Source: Scolecobasidium constrictum UM 578 (Eukaryota > Ascomycota > Dothideomycetes > Venturiales > Sympoventuriaceae). From it: 64,000 nt of DNA. Position numbers and translations under genes: made by a program. A model generated the notes under the pieces. The model searched no databases. It had not been told where the DNA came from and saw nothing but the letters and a program-made list of their open reading frames with translations. Numbering within the stretch: the stretch's first letter is position 1; each line of letters starts with the position of its first letter. Positions 1 to 10,158 of this stretch are shown piece after piece. The stretch spans positions 1 to 64,000 of the forward strand of contig AZYM01000265.1 of assembly GCA_000611715.1 (NCBI GenBank), read 5' to 3'.

Positions 1-780
1 TCTATCCTAGGAACCTACCCTCCATCTACCCCTGATTCAGCCTAGCGAGCGCCACAGCTAACCGTATCGAAGAGGAACCTGCCCTAATTCCTCGCCTCGT
101 CTCGGACAGGAATCTGGTATATTAAGCCCTGATTTGTAACAACTAATCTAATATTCTTCTATTATATTCTATTCTATTACTATAGTAATATTAAGTCTAT
201 TTATACTATAGGATAGATAGGATACGCTAAGCGTTATCCTATCCCTATAGAGAACTTAAAGGCCTAGAGTCTTTTCTATCCTTATAATAGAGTTACGTAA
301 TCTAATATTAGATAAAATCCCGCGCCTCGTAGCGTCTTTCACTAGTTCCTATATATTCTTCTATACCTATCATTTCCTATACCTTGTATAATACCGAATC
401 CTATCTTATAGGCGGCAGCCCCTAATATTAAATAATTAAATTCGAGTCTAAATATATCTTCTAATTAGTATAATCGATCTACGAAGCTAAAATCTCGTGG
501 GCAGTTTTTTACATATATATCCATAGATTATCAAAATGAAAATAAAATTTCGTAAGCGAATATCAATTAGTATAAGTATATATCTTATATCTCTAATCTC
601 TGAATTACTTTCTAATTATATCTTACGTAACTAGGGTATTTATATCACTAATATTCCCAATATAAAGCTATCTTAGATAGTTTTTAGCTATTTTTATCTA
701 TAGTATACCGTTTAGTAACTAGCTATATTTTCTTAATACTAGTAACCTAAATCTTAGCACGTTAATCCTAAAACCCTAGA
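1..780. repeat. AT-rich, TpA-rich tract resembling RIP-degraded repeat
   Basis: From about 121 to 780 the sequence is strongly AT-rich and dominated by TA, TAT and TTA words, with few CA or TG dinucleotides. The first 120 bases are less extreme. No open frame of useful length exists on either strand. This composition is the usual signature of repeat-induced point mutation (C to T, mainly at CpA) acting on duplicated transposon DNA in ascomycetes. The change to ordinary composition near 780-800 is abrupt. The original element cannot be recognised. Confidence 0.6.
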
Positions 781-1152
781 CACCGGTAACTTGACGGTAT
801 TAAGCTATTCACGTAGATATGATCTCGCGGAATGGAAATTATTAGGTGATACTGTTGCACTGAATCAAAACTTGGCGACAGAGGCCCCTGTATTTGGGCA
901 GTGGCATTTCAGCGACGACTCGGCAGCGTTCGATGCCCATGTCGGGGTGGAGTATGGATACCGGCCGAATGAGGGCGCCCAGTGTCATGCGACGGCAAAA
1001 CCGGCAATCTGGTAACAGTTCGGTGGATCTGCATAAAGCTATTGCGAAAGCCTCGAGGATGGAGATGTATTCGGCACCCCGAGGACATGATGAGAATGAA
1101 ACATAATGTGCGTGATAATCGAAGGCTCGAGATAGGCCATGAGAATCCAGCT
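781..1152. other. Intergenic, 3' flank of ORC5
   Basis: Normal-composition DNA between the AT-rich tract and the ORC5 stop codon. Short overlapping frames are present on both strands but none looks like a protein. I see no gene here. Confidence 0.5.
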
Positions 1153-2535
1153 TCAATCCAACGAGCTCGCAACGTAGTCCCTGATCTCAAACCCAGTACT
1201 TCGTGCCAGCCCAGCCACAAACTCCCACCCACAGTTGATGCGCCATCTGCTGCCAGCATCAATGGTATCACTCCCACTCATTGCACCAGCTCGCACAATC
1301 AGTCTCAAGCTCTCCAGCGTCTTGACTTGCGCAATTATATCCGCATTCTGCGCCAGATTGTGCGGCACGATCGCATGCAAGATCGCCAACATCCTGTCAA
1401 GTGGCCATGGACTCGGTGCGAGCATGGATCGTGGTATCCTGCGCACTTTGGACACCTTGTTGGCAGAAGCACCGACTGCTCGCTTCTTCTTTCTTTTCTC
1501 CGAGGTCTTCATGAAGAACATGGGGTCCTGCTTGGTTGGATTGAAGGACGCCAGGTATGCAGCGCAAAGGATGAACTTGGCATTGTATGGTAGTTCGTGC
1601 ATGATCCGCTGTGTCACTGGCTTGTCCTTTGCATCCCCCGATCGTGGTCGCGTGATATTGTGTAGGAGCACGTTTTCGTCCTGGAAGATGGTCCGTCTTG
1701 ACACCATCAGCCGAGCAAAGTCTCGCGTGCCAAACGTGCCATCCACAATCGGCGCAGTGAACGGCTTCCACAATTTGACACATGCATTGCGGAAGCTAAC
1801 AAGATCTCTCGCCGCACCTTTCGCCAATGTGTCCCAGACCACGCCACAAAATCTGCCCCAAACATATGCATCGTCTTCTGCAGCTTGCTCTTCGGTGTAG
1901 TCGATTTCTGGATCCCATCCATCAGGGAATATCTTTTGCGGCTGGAGAGACAATATCTTGAGCGACTCGTCACGTGTGTACGGCGGAAAGTGGATGTGCG
2001 GTATTCCTGTCGTATGGTAGAAGCGCGGGCTTGGTGTCGAGAGGATGAAGATGATCGTGAGGTTCGGTATCTGTAGCCATCAGCGACATGCCACTGGCAT
2101 CACGTGCACTATGCTCACCGATTTTGCTATCCGTGCAAGCGCTGGTATAAGCGTCGGCGGCGCCTCTCGTTGCCCATCAATGCCATCAAACAAAAGTACC
2201 AGCTCCTTCTCTTCTAGCAATGCGCTCAGCTGCACCTGCAATGCTGCCAGATTCTCACATCTCGCCGCCGTTCCATCAACAGCATCTGCAGCAGCTGCTA
2301 CAGCCTTCTCAAGCAGTTGCCGTCCAGTCACGCACTCTTTGGAGTCCACAATCGCATGTCGGACGTCCAGTCTCTCGAGCACAAGTCGTGTGATGGAGCT
2401 TTTGCCGGTCGCTTCAAGCCCGTGGACAACAAAACATCGTGGTCGCGCACTGATCAGCGAGGCGAGGGTGAGAACTTGCGCATCACGTGCGGGATATCTG
2501 TCAAGAATCTCAAGAAGCAGCTCAGGTGGTAGCAT
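1153..2535 (-). CDS. ORC5: Origin recognition complex subunit 5 (ORC5)
   Basis: AAA+-type subunit of the nuclear origin recognition complex, which marks replication origins and loads the MCM helicase. Two exons on the minus strand, 2535-2119 and 2070-1153, encode 444 residues, the usual length for fungal ORC5. The 48-bp intron (2118-2071) has donor GTGAGC, a CTGAT branch point and acceptor CAG, and splicing joins ARIAKS to IPNLTIIFILS in frame. The N-terminal half has a Walker A motif (GLEATGKSS, residues 39-47) and a Walker B motif (LVLLFDGID, residues 112-120). The C-terminal half matches the ORC5 winged-helix region, with a basic KRKKKR stretch. The start is the first Met, 4 residues before the conserved LLLEIL segment. 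The gene is divergent from the HET gene that begins at 2841. Confidence 0.92.
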
Positions 2536-2840
2536 CGTGTATGTCGCGTGGATTGACGCGTCGATGTTGCAGCTGCGACAAATTGATCGGCAGGTGGAAA
2601 GTTAGACCGTGCTGATAGTTACGTAGGCAGTATCACGAAATCTCGGGTCATTCCTTTCCACCTTCCCATCTTCCATTCCTCTTCTCGTCACCTTCCAACC
2701 ACAACCGCATCAGTTTGTGATTTCACTCAACAAGGACATCGAGCTCTTAGAGCTTGGCTTGGACCGCATGCTGTCGCATTGAATCGAAAGCTTCATTCGC
2801 TTAAGTCTATCCGCAACACTCTTTAGCTCATGGTCTTGCA
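2536..2840. promoter_or_regulatory. Shared upstream region of ORC5 and the first HET gene
   Basis: About 305 bp between two divergent start codons. It contains a pyrimidine-rich tract near 2645-2705, typical of fungal core promoters. I could not assign a TATA box or a specific operator. Confidence 0.4.
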
Positions 2841-4937
2841 ATGCCACTTCCACAACTCTGCTCTGTCTGCTGTGCTTGTCTGATCGATCATCATGGCCTG
2901 CGCAAACAAAGTCGAGCGTTCGATCATTCCTCCTTTGACCATCATGTAGATGCAGCAAGCCTTTCACGATCCTCAGATCAGCACTGTCCGATCTGCAGCC
3001 AACTATGGACACGCCGACAGCCATCAACCATCTTCACAGGCCAAGCGCCGCTCAGTCGAATTCAGATAGCATGGTCACCGGATCTTGAGATCAGCGCTGT
3101 GTATGTAAAAGAAGCCGTTGATCCGTACTTCGAACGTGGCTTGCCCTCTGCATCATTCTCAATGCGAACCAGAGAAGGCAAGTCTTGCACAATGCGCACT
3201 ATTTGCTTTGCTTAACTCCCTCAAGAGCGAGATCAGTACTTCACTCAATATGGCAGCGCCGATTGGACAGGCTCGCCTGGGTCTTGGGTCATTGCCCTCA
3301 AGTGGATCCATGAATGCAATACTCAGCATGCGCAATGTGGTCTCATGCGCACAAAGCGATGGTTTCCAACACGACTCATAGACGTGGGCACCAGAGCTGA
3401 GGCAATCATTCGGCTTGTGATCACGGCAGAAACTCACCTGAAACATGGCTATCTCACGTTAAGCCATCGTTGGGGTGACGCGATCAATCTGAAGCTCCTA
3501 CGCAGCAACGTAGCTCGATTGCGGGAGCGAATCGGGCCTCACGAGCTACCATTGACTTTTCAGCATGCCATCGAAGTTGTCCGCCGAATAAACATGCGAT
3601 ACTTATGGATCGACTCTCTTTGCATATTCCAGGACGAGGACGACAGATCCGACTGGGCAATTGAGGCCGGTCTTATGGAGAAGGTCTACTTGCATGCTCA
3701 ACTCAATATTTCTGCGACAGGCGCAGAAGACAGCTTCAAGGGCCTCTTCCAGCTGCGGGATGCTCAGCAAGAACTTCGGCCCTTGCAACTTACGTGCTCC
3801 AAGCCTGAATCCTTGACGCCAGCGGACTCGACGTCGAAGAGCTATGTCCTGGATGATAGACTTCTACTTCGCCACGCTCTGCACAATTCGCCACTGGCCA
3901 AACGTGCTTGGGTCTTCCAAGAGCGTTACCTGTCACCGCGTATTCTGCATTTTGGGGAAAAGCAATTGTTCTGGGAATGTAACGAGACCATCAAGTGCGA
4001 ACGCTACCCGAACCAGATGCCTTATGAGATCACGCGCAACTTCGATAGTAAAGGCTTCAAGAGCAACGAGATCCAATTCTATGGCGTGCCAGAGCTACCA
4101 GCAGTGACAAAGGACTTCATTGCCAGCAAGGAAGGCAGAAGTTACCTTCTTGATCGATGGCGAAATATCGTCACGGCATATTCCAAGACGGACATCGCAT
4201 TTCAGAGCGATCGTGCGATAGCGATATCTGGCGTTGGCCGAGTCCTGGCTGAAGTCTTTGGGCAAGATCTGGTTGAAGGATTGTGGATGTTCGATATACT
4301 CGGTCAGCTCTTGTGGTCGGCGGAAGACCGGCTTCGAGATGGCACAGCAAAGAGGTTCAGGCCCCGACCTTTTCGTGCGCCGACCTGGTCATGGCTGTCT
4401 GTCGAAGGCTTGATCTCACTCCCAAGCTGTACATGGCAGTCCTTCCACTACGAGTTGCTCGATCTGTGTGCGCTACCTCGAGTGTCAGAATATGATGATC
4501 AAGGCCTTTCGAGATTTCGTGGACGACTGCGAGCATGTCGCATCCGGCAGCAAGAGAAACTCATTTTGGGTACAATCACCAAGATCTCGACCATAGAGCT
4601 CGATGGACATTTGCTCGATGCTACAGTGGTGTTTGACGACGCTCGGACTATTGACAATTTACATGCTCAAGATGATGCTCACTTTCTAATGCTCGGTGGC
4701 ACCATGAACCAGGATCCAACAATGCACGAGGCGTATCATCACATGTTTCTGCTGCGTTGCAAAACTGATACAGCTGGAGTGTTCGAGCGCATTGGCATTG
4801 CGTTCTGCGACATCGCAAGAGAGCCACATGGCCCGCCAAGGTGGCGTGTTCTGCAACAGCAAGATCATAATGTAGCTTCCCTTCCATGCATCAATTATGC
4901 TGCGCGGACAGGCCTGCATACGATTATGGTGGTGTGA
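2841..4937 (+). CDS. HET-domain protein 1 (spliced)
   Basis: Heterokaryon-incompatibility (HET) family protein. The family acts in non-self recognition and programmed cell death after hyphal fusion, but the role of this copy is unknown. The HET core lies in the large downstream exon: LTLSHRWGDA, then LPLTFQHAIEVVRRINMRYL, WIDSLCIFQD and the later RAWVFQERYLSPRILHFGE block. An N-terminal exon starting at 2841 has a Cys-rich segment (LCSVCCAC, then CPICSQLW) seen at the start of many HET proteins. The downstream frame is open and protein-like from about 3228 (RDQYFTQYGSADWTGS), so an intron must lie between about 3100 and 3227. I could not fix its donor, because the best-looking sites differ in phase. 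If spliced, the protein is roughly 650-690 residues. If the start were 3345, the N-terminal part would be lost. Confidence 0.8.
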
Positions 4938-5329
4938 AATGCCCGACCGAGAGATGGTCCAGAAGAGCTTAGGATTCAACATTTTAAACTTCACGGCAAG
5001 CACAGCATTCTGGATCACGCCGGACACTTCCAAAGATCCCGTCAAGCAACTTGGATGGCCCACAAACATCGCGTGTCTGCCCCACAGATCAAGGGTTACC
5101 CTTATCTTATCTCGGTCTAGATGGATCTTCCCGCGCCCCAAGAGCTTGGCCCTCGCTTGCACACCATTGGACAAGGGACCCGTATTCGCTTCGGACGGCT
5201 GGCCAAGGCTGCAAGTGCGGAAGGTGCAAAGGCTTTGCCGGAGCATATGAAAATACCGTCTCCATTTGATCATAAATGCGATGAAATCTGCATGCGATTG
5301 TGCCCATCATTTTGCGACTCGATTTAACC

Positions 5330-6479
5330 ATGGAGGCGCCCATCGTTGATCTCCCGTTGCCGATCGCTGCAGGTGACTTAGTGATCCCTGCGGTTAGTGT
5401 GGCGCCGAAGCTGCCGTATACTGTGGAGAAGGTATCATGGACCAAGAGGGATGCTCTGCTGTTCAACGCGAGCATCGGATGCAAGGCAGATGAGCTGCAC
5501 TTCCTCTACGTATGTGTGCCAAATGCTCGTCACCCACTGCGCTGATAAGTAGCAGGAAAACCACCCGCGATTCTCAACATTCCCGACCCTTCCACTGGGA
5601 CTCAGTATGTAGCTTGTCCCATGCATCGAAGTCCATGCTAATACAGACAGACTTCAAGTTTGCGCACCAAGAAGTCATCGACTTCTACGCATCGCAGAAA
5701 GAGCTATGTGTCCCTGGACTGCCCGTCCTCGACCCATCGCGACTGGTCGATGGCCAGCGCAAGATCGAGATCATCAAACAAGTACCAGTCACATCTGCCG
5801 GGAGAGACTTCGAGTTCCGAGCTACTCTCCTCGGTGCATTCGACAAAGGCAAGGCTGGCACAGTCATCAAGATGCAAGATGATCTGGTCGATGCAAGATC
5901 TGGCGAGCTATATGCACGCATCACAGGCAGTCTGTTCTATATTGGTCAAGGTGGTTGGGGTGGGCCCAGAGGACAGCCAGAGCCATCCTTCTCGCCGCCA
6001 AGTGACAGGAGTCCAGACTTGATGGTGACACTGACGATTGGTGCACAAGCCGCGCATCTTTACAGGCAAGCTCTTCTCCGCCAAATTGACAATGGCTTCG
6101 CTGATATAGTGCCAGACTCAACGGCGACTACAACCCATTGCATGCAGACCCCGCTGTTGGCGAAGCGCTCGGATACGGCGGGATCATCTTGCACGGTGTA
6201 TATGCATACAGCTGCGTCGCACATGAGCTGTTACGCGTGATCGGCGGCAGCGACCCTGCAAACTTTCGAGAATTCCAAGCACGATTCGCGGGGCCAGTGC
6301 GACCCAGTGACAATATCATTGTCGAGGTGTGGAGCATGTATCGTGATGCTGAAGGATGGGAAGAGCTTCGATGGCAGGCCACGGTTGTGCAGACTGGTCG
6401 AGCTTGCTTGACGGACGGTCGCGCACTTATTCGCAGGGCACCAGTGCAGCAGCCTCGACATTTGCAAGGCAAGTTGTGA
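5330..6479 (+). CDS. MaoC/hydratase-2 type enoyl-CoA hydratase
   Basis: Predicted 2-enoyl-CoA hydratase of the MaoC/hydratase-2 (hot-dog) family, like the hydratase part of the peroxisomal multifunctional enzyme FOX2, acting in fatty-acid beta-oxidation or a related acyl-CoA pathway. Four exons (5330-5509, 5556-5604, 5651-6065, 6116-6479) encode 335 residues, a normal size for a free-standing two-hot-dog hydratase. The hydratase-2 signature YRLNGDYNPLHADP lies at residues 214-227, with the catalytic Asp219 and His224, followed by a GIILHG segment. The third intron (6066-6115) begins with GC rather than GT (AG|GCAAGC) and rejoins LYR to LNGDYNP exactly. The C-terminus is GKL, only a weak peroxisomal PTS1 match. 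Intron sites 1 and 2 use GTATGT donors. Confidence 0.88.
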
Positions 6480-8008
6480 AACCGAGGGCACGCAACAATA
6501 GAATGGTCGCTGCAATATACCCGCCTTCTGATCTCACAATACCTTCCAGATTCTTTGTCATGAGTTTCCACCGACCTAGCACTAACTCGACAAGAGCTTG
6601 CTACGCCACGATCTCCAAGCTCAAAGCTTCAGCTGATGAGCTGCACAGCAGCATGCACTATCCGTATGGCCCAGCAAGCATAATAAACAGGAGGAATGCT
6701 CCCCGCAACCACATTCGACGACATAAGATTATAGCTACTAAAGGACACTTCCCAGACGGAACAAGTTCAGCATTCGACACAACAGAAGTCCATCTTCATG
6801 CAAACATCCGGACTACGACGACCCTCTAGAACATCCGAACTTTAGGTCCCTACGAGCCACAGTTGGACATTTCGTTGACCAGTTGAAGCCGCACGCAACA
6901 AAGATCCACGAGGGTATGTACGTCAGTCGCATCTGATCGACGCTCATCAGAGTTGCATGCGACATCGGTCTGTTCACAGATCTCTCAAAGATACTGGACG
7001 ATGGAATTTTGCGTAGACGAGCTGACTACCGTTCTCAGGTTGAGCATATGCTGCTTCTTCGAGTTGTCCGATGACTGCTCGCGACTGGGGCCATCATCAG
7101 GAGCATCAATGGAAACTACAAGGGCTCTGCCTATGCTGATGCAATCGCATCAACATGAATTGGTGGCCACGCTCACACTGAGCTCACTGTCATCGATCCT
7201 TTGCTGGATGAGGCTCCGACTTCCTCAAGCGATCGAGCAATCGCGAGCCCGCAAGTTCGCAAGAAACAACATCGCACGCAACATTCAATGGCAAGGCATT
7301 CTTCTTATCAATGCCTGCGAGGAGAGACCAAACAGTTGGGACATCTCCATGGCGGCCAGCCATAACGCAGGTGCAGGATAATGCTTCGATATCTGGCCGG
7401 TGAAGGGCCGACTTCTGGACAGATACGCGGATTACTGAGGCGGAGAGATCGTGAAGTGCAGCTCGGAAACATTTAAAGCACAATACAATTCTTTTGAGCG
7501 TTATTTCCATGCATTGGGCATCCACTCGGAGACGCCTGATCGACCAACATGTGCTTCCACGCGAAGGTGATCGACAATGCAATGCAACAGAGCTCCTGGA
7601 CCGGCGCTTAAGTGTGCTTTGAGAAAGATTCTGGTGTGCGCCTTGGACGACCGCATGCAAATCGACTATCCAAAATTTGTTTACTATTGTGCGATTGGGT
7701 AATGCGCTTTTGGGAATAGCTTTGTCATTCCCTGTAATTTTGGAATCACTTTTGGAAGGTCTCGCTGACTGTGCATCCTGACATGCAAGCATAAGCTATC
7801 TCCGACCGGGTAACACATGTCGCGACCACGTTGCGACGCGATGCTTGGAGCAAAATTCGATGTGCGGAGTAAGTGCGATTCCAGGCTAGAATGCGATATC
7901 CACCTGTCAATGCGATCAGTAGATAAAGAAGTAATGGCGCCGAGCACCCTGAATTATGCAGACATATTCACCATTGCCACCACGCTACCACATCACACAT
8001 ACATCACG
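6480..8008. other. Intergenic, 1.5 kb without a supported gene
   Basis: Short frames occur on both strands, the longest being 200 codons on the minus strand at 7190-7792. It lacks recognisable domains and its composition is not protein-like. I see no gene here. The right end should contain the promoter of the membrane protein gene at 8009. Confidence 0.4.
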
Positions 8009-9121
8009 ATGGAATCTACAGAGTTCAATGGATCGACTTGGTGGCGTGTAGCCCCTCTCCGCGAAGTCATCAAGCTGCGATGCGGACCAGTCGCCTTCAA
8101 TCCAATCATATGGGGGACAAGTATTGCGTTATGGTCAGTCGCTATCTGGTTGGCCATCGATCTGGTGTTCCAGCTGCATATCACCTTCCGCAGACGTAGC
8201 GGCTTCTACTACTGGGCGGTCCTCTGCACGAGCGTTGGTGTCGGTCTTCACGCATCGATGCTGCTTCTCAAACGCTTCACGAACTTCAGCATGGCAGGGG
8301 AAATGGCTGTCACCGCTGTTCTCAAGACCGGCGACATCATGAATCAGACGGGCTTCTCTCTTGTGCTGTACTCACGGCTGGGCCTGGTCATGCGCAGCGC
8401 AGATCCACGATATCTTCGATTGCTGTTGTTTGCAATCTGTGCTGGAAGCTTCTTCGTGAACACTCCACAGCTGGTGTTCAACTTTGGCACCAAAATTCCA
8501 GCTCCACAGAATGAAGTGTGGATCGCACGCAAGATGATCGCCGAACGGATTGTGGGGGTGTACTTCACGATCCAAGAGTTTGTGCTCTCCACAATGTTCA
8601 CATGTGCGACCGCAGACTTCATCAAGACCGATGGTTGTCTGATGCATCAGTCATCAAAAACATGCCGTAATCTGCTTTTGTTCATGATAGCAGCCCAAGC
8701 GACGACATTCCTGGCAGACGCAGCGTTGGTCGCATTGTTGTTTGCGAACTTGTACTTCAAGATCATTTTGCACCCCTTCCTGTTCGGCGTCAAACTCAAG
8801 TTCGAGCTTGCAGCTTTGAACCAACTGCAGAACTTCGTGCAGCCCGAAGTGAGGCTCGTCACCTTGACCAATGCGTCACACGATGACTCTTCGCCACATC
8901 CCTTCGGTCCAAGAGGTCTAAACGGCGCATCAGGCTCTGATCATGATGTTGAGAAGGCTCTGTCGGACGTCGAATCAGCATTGACAGAAACGTCGAGCAA
9001 TTGGCCGCAAGTCTGTGTTCCGTCAAGAACCCATGCCGTGCAAGTCAACTGTATCGAGGACGCCGACGACATCAGCTTCTCACATCTGGAACGGCAATAC
9101 TTGGGTCGCTCCGGAGGATGA
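8009..9121 (+). CDS. Fungal multi-pass (about 7 TM) membrane protein
   Basis: Integral membrane protein of 370 residues, starting at MESTEFNGS. The frame is open further upstream to 7817, but that extension is Arg-rich and not membrane-like, so I prefer the later Met. About seven hydrophobic segments follow between residues 30 and 275, including WGTSIALWSVAIWLAIDL, FYYWAVLCTSVGVGLHASML, LRLLLFAICAGSFFVNTP and LLLFMIAAQATTFLADAALV. The C-terminal 90 or so residues are polar and probably cytoplasmic. The layout matches a group of uncharacterised fungal seven-helix proteins (DUF7703-like; this name is from memory and less certain). No intron is needed. Function is unknown; a receptor-like or sensory role is only a guess. 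Confidence 0.75.
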   Translation: MESTEFNGSTWWRVAPLREVIKLRCGPVAFNPIIWGTSIALWSVAIWLAIDLVFQLHITFRRRSGFYYWAVLCTSVGVGLHASMLLLKRFTNFSMAGEMAVTAVLKTGDIMNQTGFSLVLYSRLGLVMRSADPRYLRLLLFAICAGSFFVNTPQLVFNFGTKIPAPQNEVWIARKMIAERIVGVYFTIQEFVLSTMFTCATADFIKTDGCLMHQSSKTCRNLLLFMIAAQATTFLADAALVALLFANLYFKIILHPFLFGVKLKFELAALNQLQNFVQPEVRLVTLTNASHDDSSPHPFGPRGLNGASGSDHDVEKALSDVESALTETSSNWPQVCVPSRTHAVQVNCIEDADDISFSHLERQYLGRSGG

Positions 9122-9246
9122 TAGCTGTAACGCTCGGGAGGATGTTGATGTTGTCATACTTGGAGATTAATCATGAGCGTCAAGTCAACCGCCTTTCTTA
9201 TCACATCGAAGAGTCTCACTCAACGGCAGTAACATGACTGCCATCA

Positions 9247-9789
9247 TCAAACAGCTTTCTCACCACGACCAATCACCTCACTCAACGGCCCTGTCCTCGT
9301 CCTCACAAGTTCTTTGGGCAACTTCAGCAACTTCTCCAGCACATTACACCCAGCAAACTGCTCCCTCATCGGCGACCAGTCCCTTTCCTCCTTCACCCAC
9401 CCACCCGCAAACACACTCACACACCCCTCCAGAAGCGGCGTCACAACGAAAAGTTGACTCCCGCACCTCCCGCAGAACTGTCTCTCCATCGGTGTCCCGC
9501 TCTCCGTGTCCTTATCGGTATACGTCTTGATTTCCTCTTTTCCAGTGAGGATCGTGAGCGTAGACGAGGGGACCATGGTCTCAGCGCCGATGAGGGAGCC
9601 AGTCGCTTTGCGACAATTGGGGCAGGAGCAGAGGGTGTGGTATATGAGGGGACCGTTGAGTGTGTACGTTATTGCTTTGCAGAGGCAGGAGCCTGAGATG
9701 TTGCTGAAGCGGAGGGTGGGGTGGGTGTTGAAGATTGCCATTGGATCGTCATTCTGGACGGGTTGCTGCTGGTCTTGATGTTCTGCCAT
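9247..9789 (-). CDS. GFA (CENP-V/formaldehyde-activating) domain protein
   Basis: 180-residue protein of the glutathione-dependent formaldehyde-activating enzyme (GFA/CENP-V) superfamily, a zinc-binding beta-fold. The zinc-binding cysteines are visible in the usual order: CLC at residues 35-37, CSCPNC at 54-59 with the following RK, and CGRCG at 106-110. Fungal genomes carry many such genes, and most have no proven substrate, so formaldehyde activation should not be assumed. Single exon. A second possible start is Met17. The 3' end faces the membrane protein gene ending at 9121. Confidence 0.88.
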   Translation of the reverse strand: MAEHQDQQQPVQNDDPMAIFNTHPTLRFSNISGSCLCKAITYTLNGPLIYHTLCSCPNCRKATGSLIGAETMVPSSTLTILTGKEEIKTYTDKDTESGTPMERQFCGRCGSQLFVVTPLLEGCVSVFAGGWVKEERDWSPMREQFAGCNVLEKLLKLPKELVRTRTGPLSEVIGRGEKAV

Positions 9790-10158
9790 TGTGGGTCGGA
9801 AGTGATGAGATAGGGGTCCTTGAGATTTGGAGGCTGCATGGCGGTGGACGAGCTGTACTTGTACCGCGAGGCTGAATAGGCATCAATGAGGGGTTTCTCG
9901 TATGGCGTTCCTGGGCAAAGTCTTGTTCATACTTGGCGAAGCTGTTCGAGTCCCCTCGTTCGAGGTTGAACGAATCCCGAAGAAACAGTCTACGAGGATG
10001 GCTAGTAAATTGTCAACGATGCAATCTCAATTCAAAGGATGGATATCAAATGCTCTGATCCAAAACACGCCAATTACTGCGCCCCTCCAAAACAACATTC
10101 ACCTCCATCAGCATGAACACCCACCACACCATCTTCTTCCCATTTCTCATGCACACTA
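9790..10158. other. Intergenic between GFA gene and PNS1-like gene
   Basis: About 370 bp upstream of the GFA-domain gene and downstream of the carrier gene, both on the minus strand. It is probably promoter for the former and 3' flank for the latter. I see no gene or repeat here. Confidence 0.35.

Noticed and set aside
1..780. Possible telomere or subtelomere end
   Set aside because: No TTAGGG-type repeats are present; only AT-rich degenerate sequence.
7190..7792. 200-codon minus-strand open frame
   Set aside because: No domain, signal or protein-like pattern, rich in Arg, Ser and Cys as in random frames, and no start context. Not reported as a gene.
9930..9990. Possible tRNA B-box-like sequence (GTTCGAGTCC)
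   Set aside because: No matching A box, acceptor stem or cloverleaf could be found around it.
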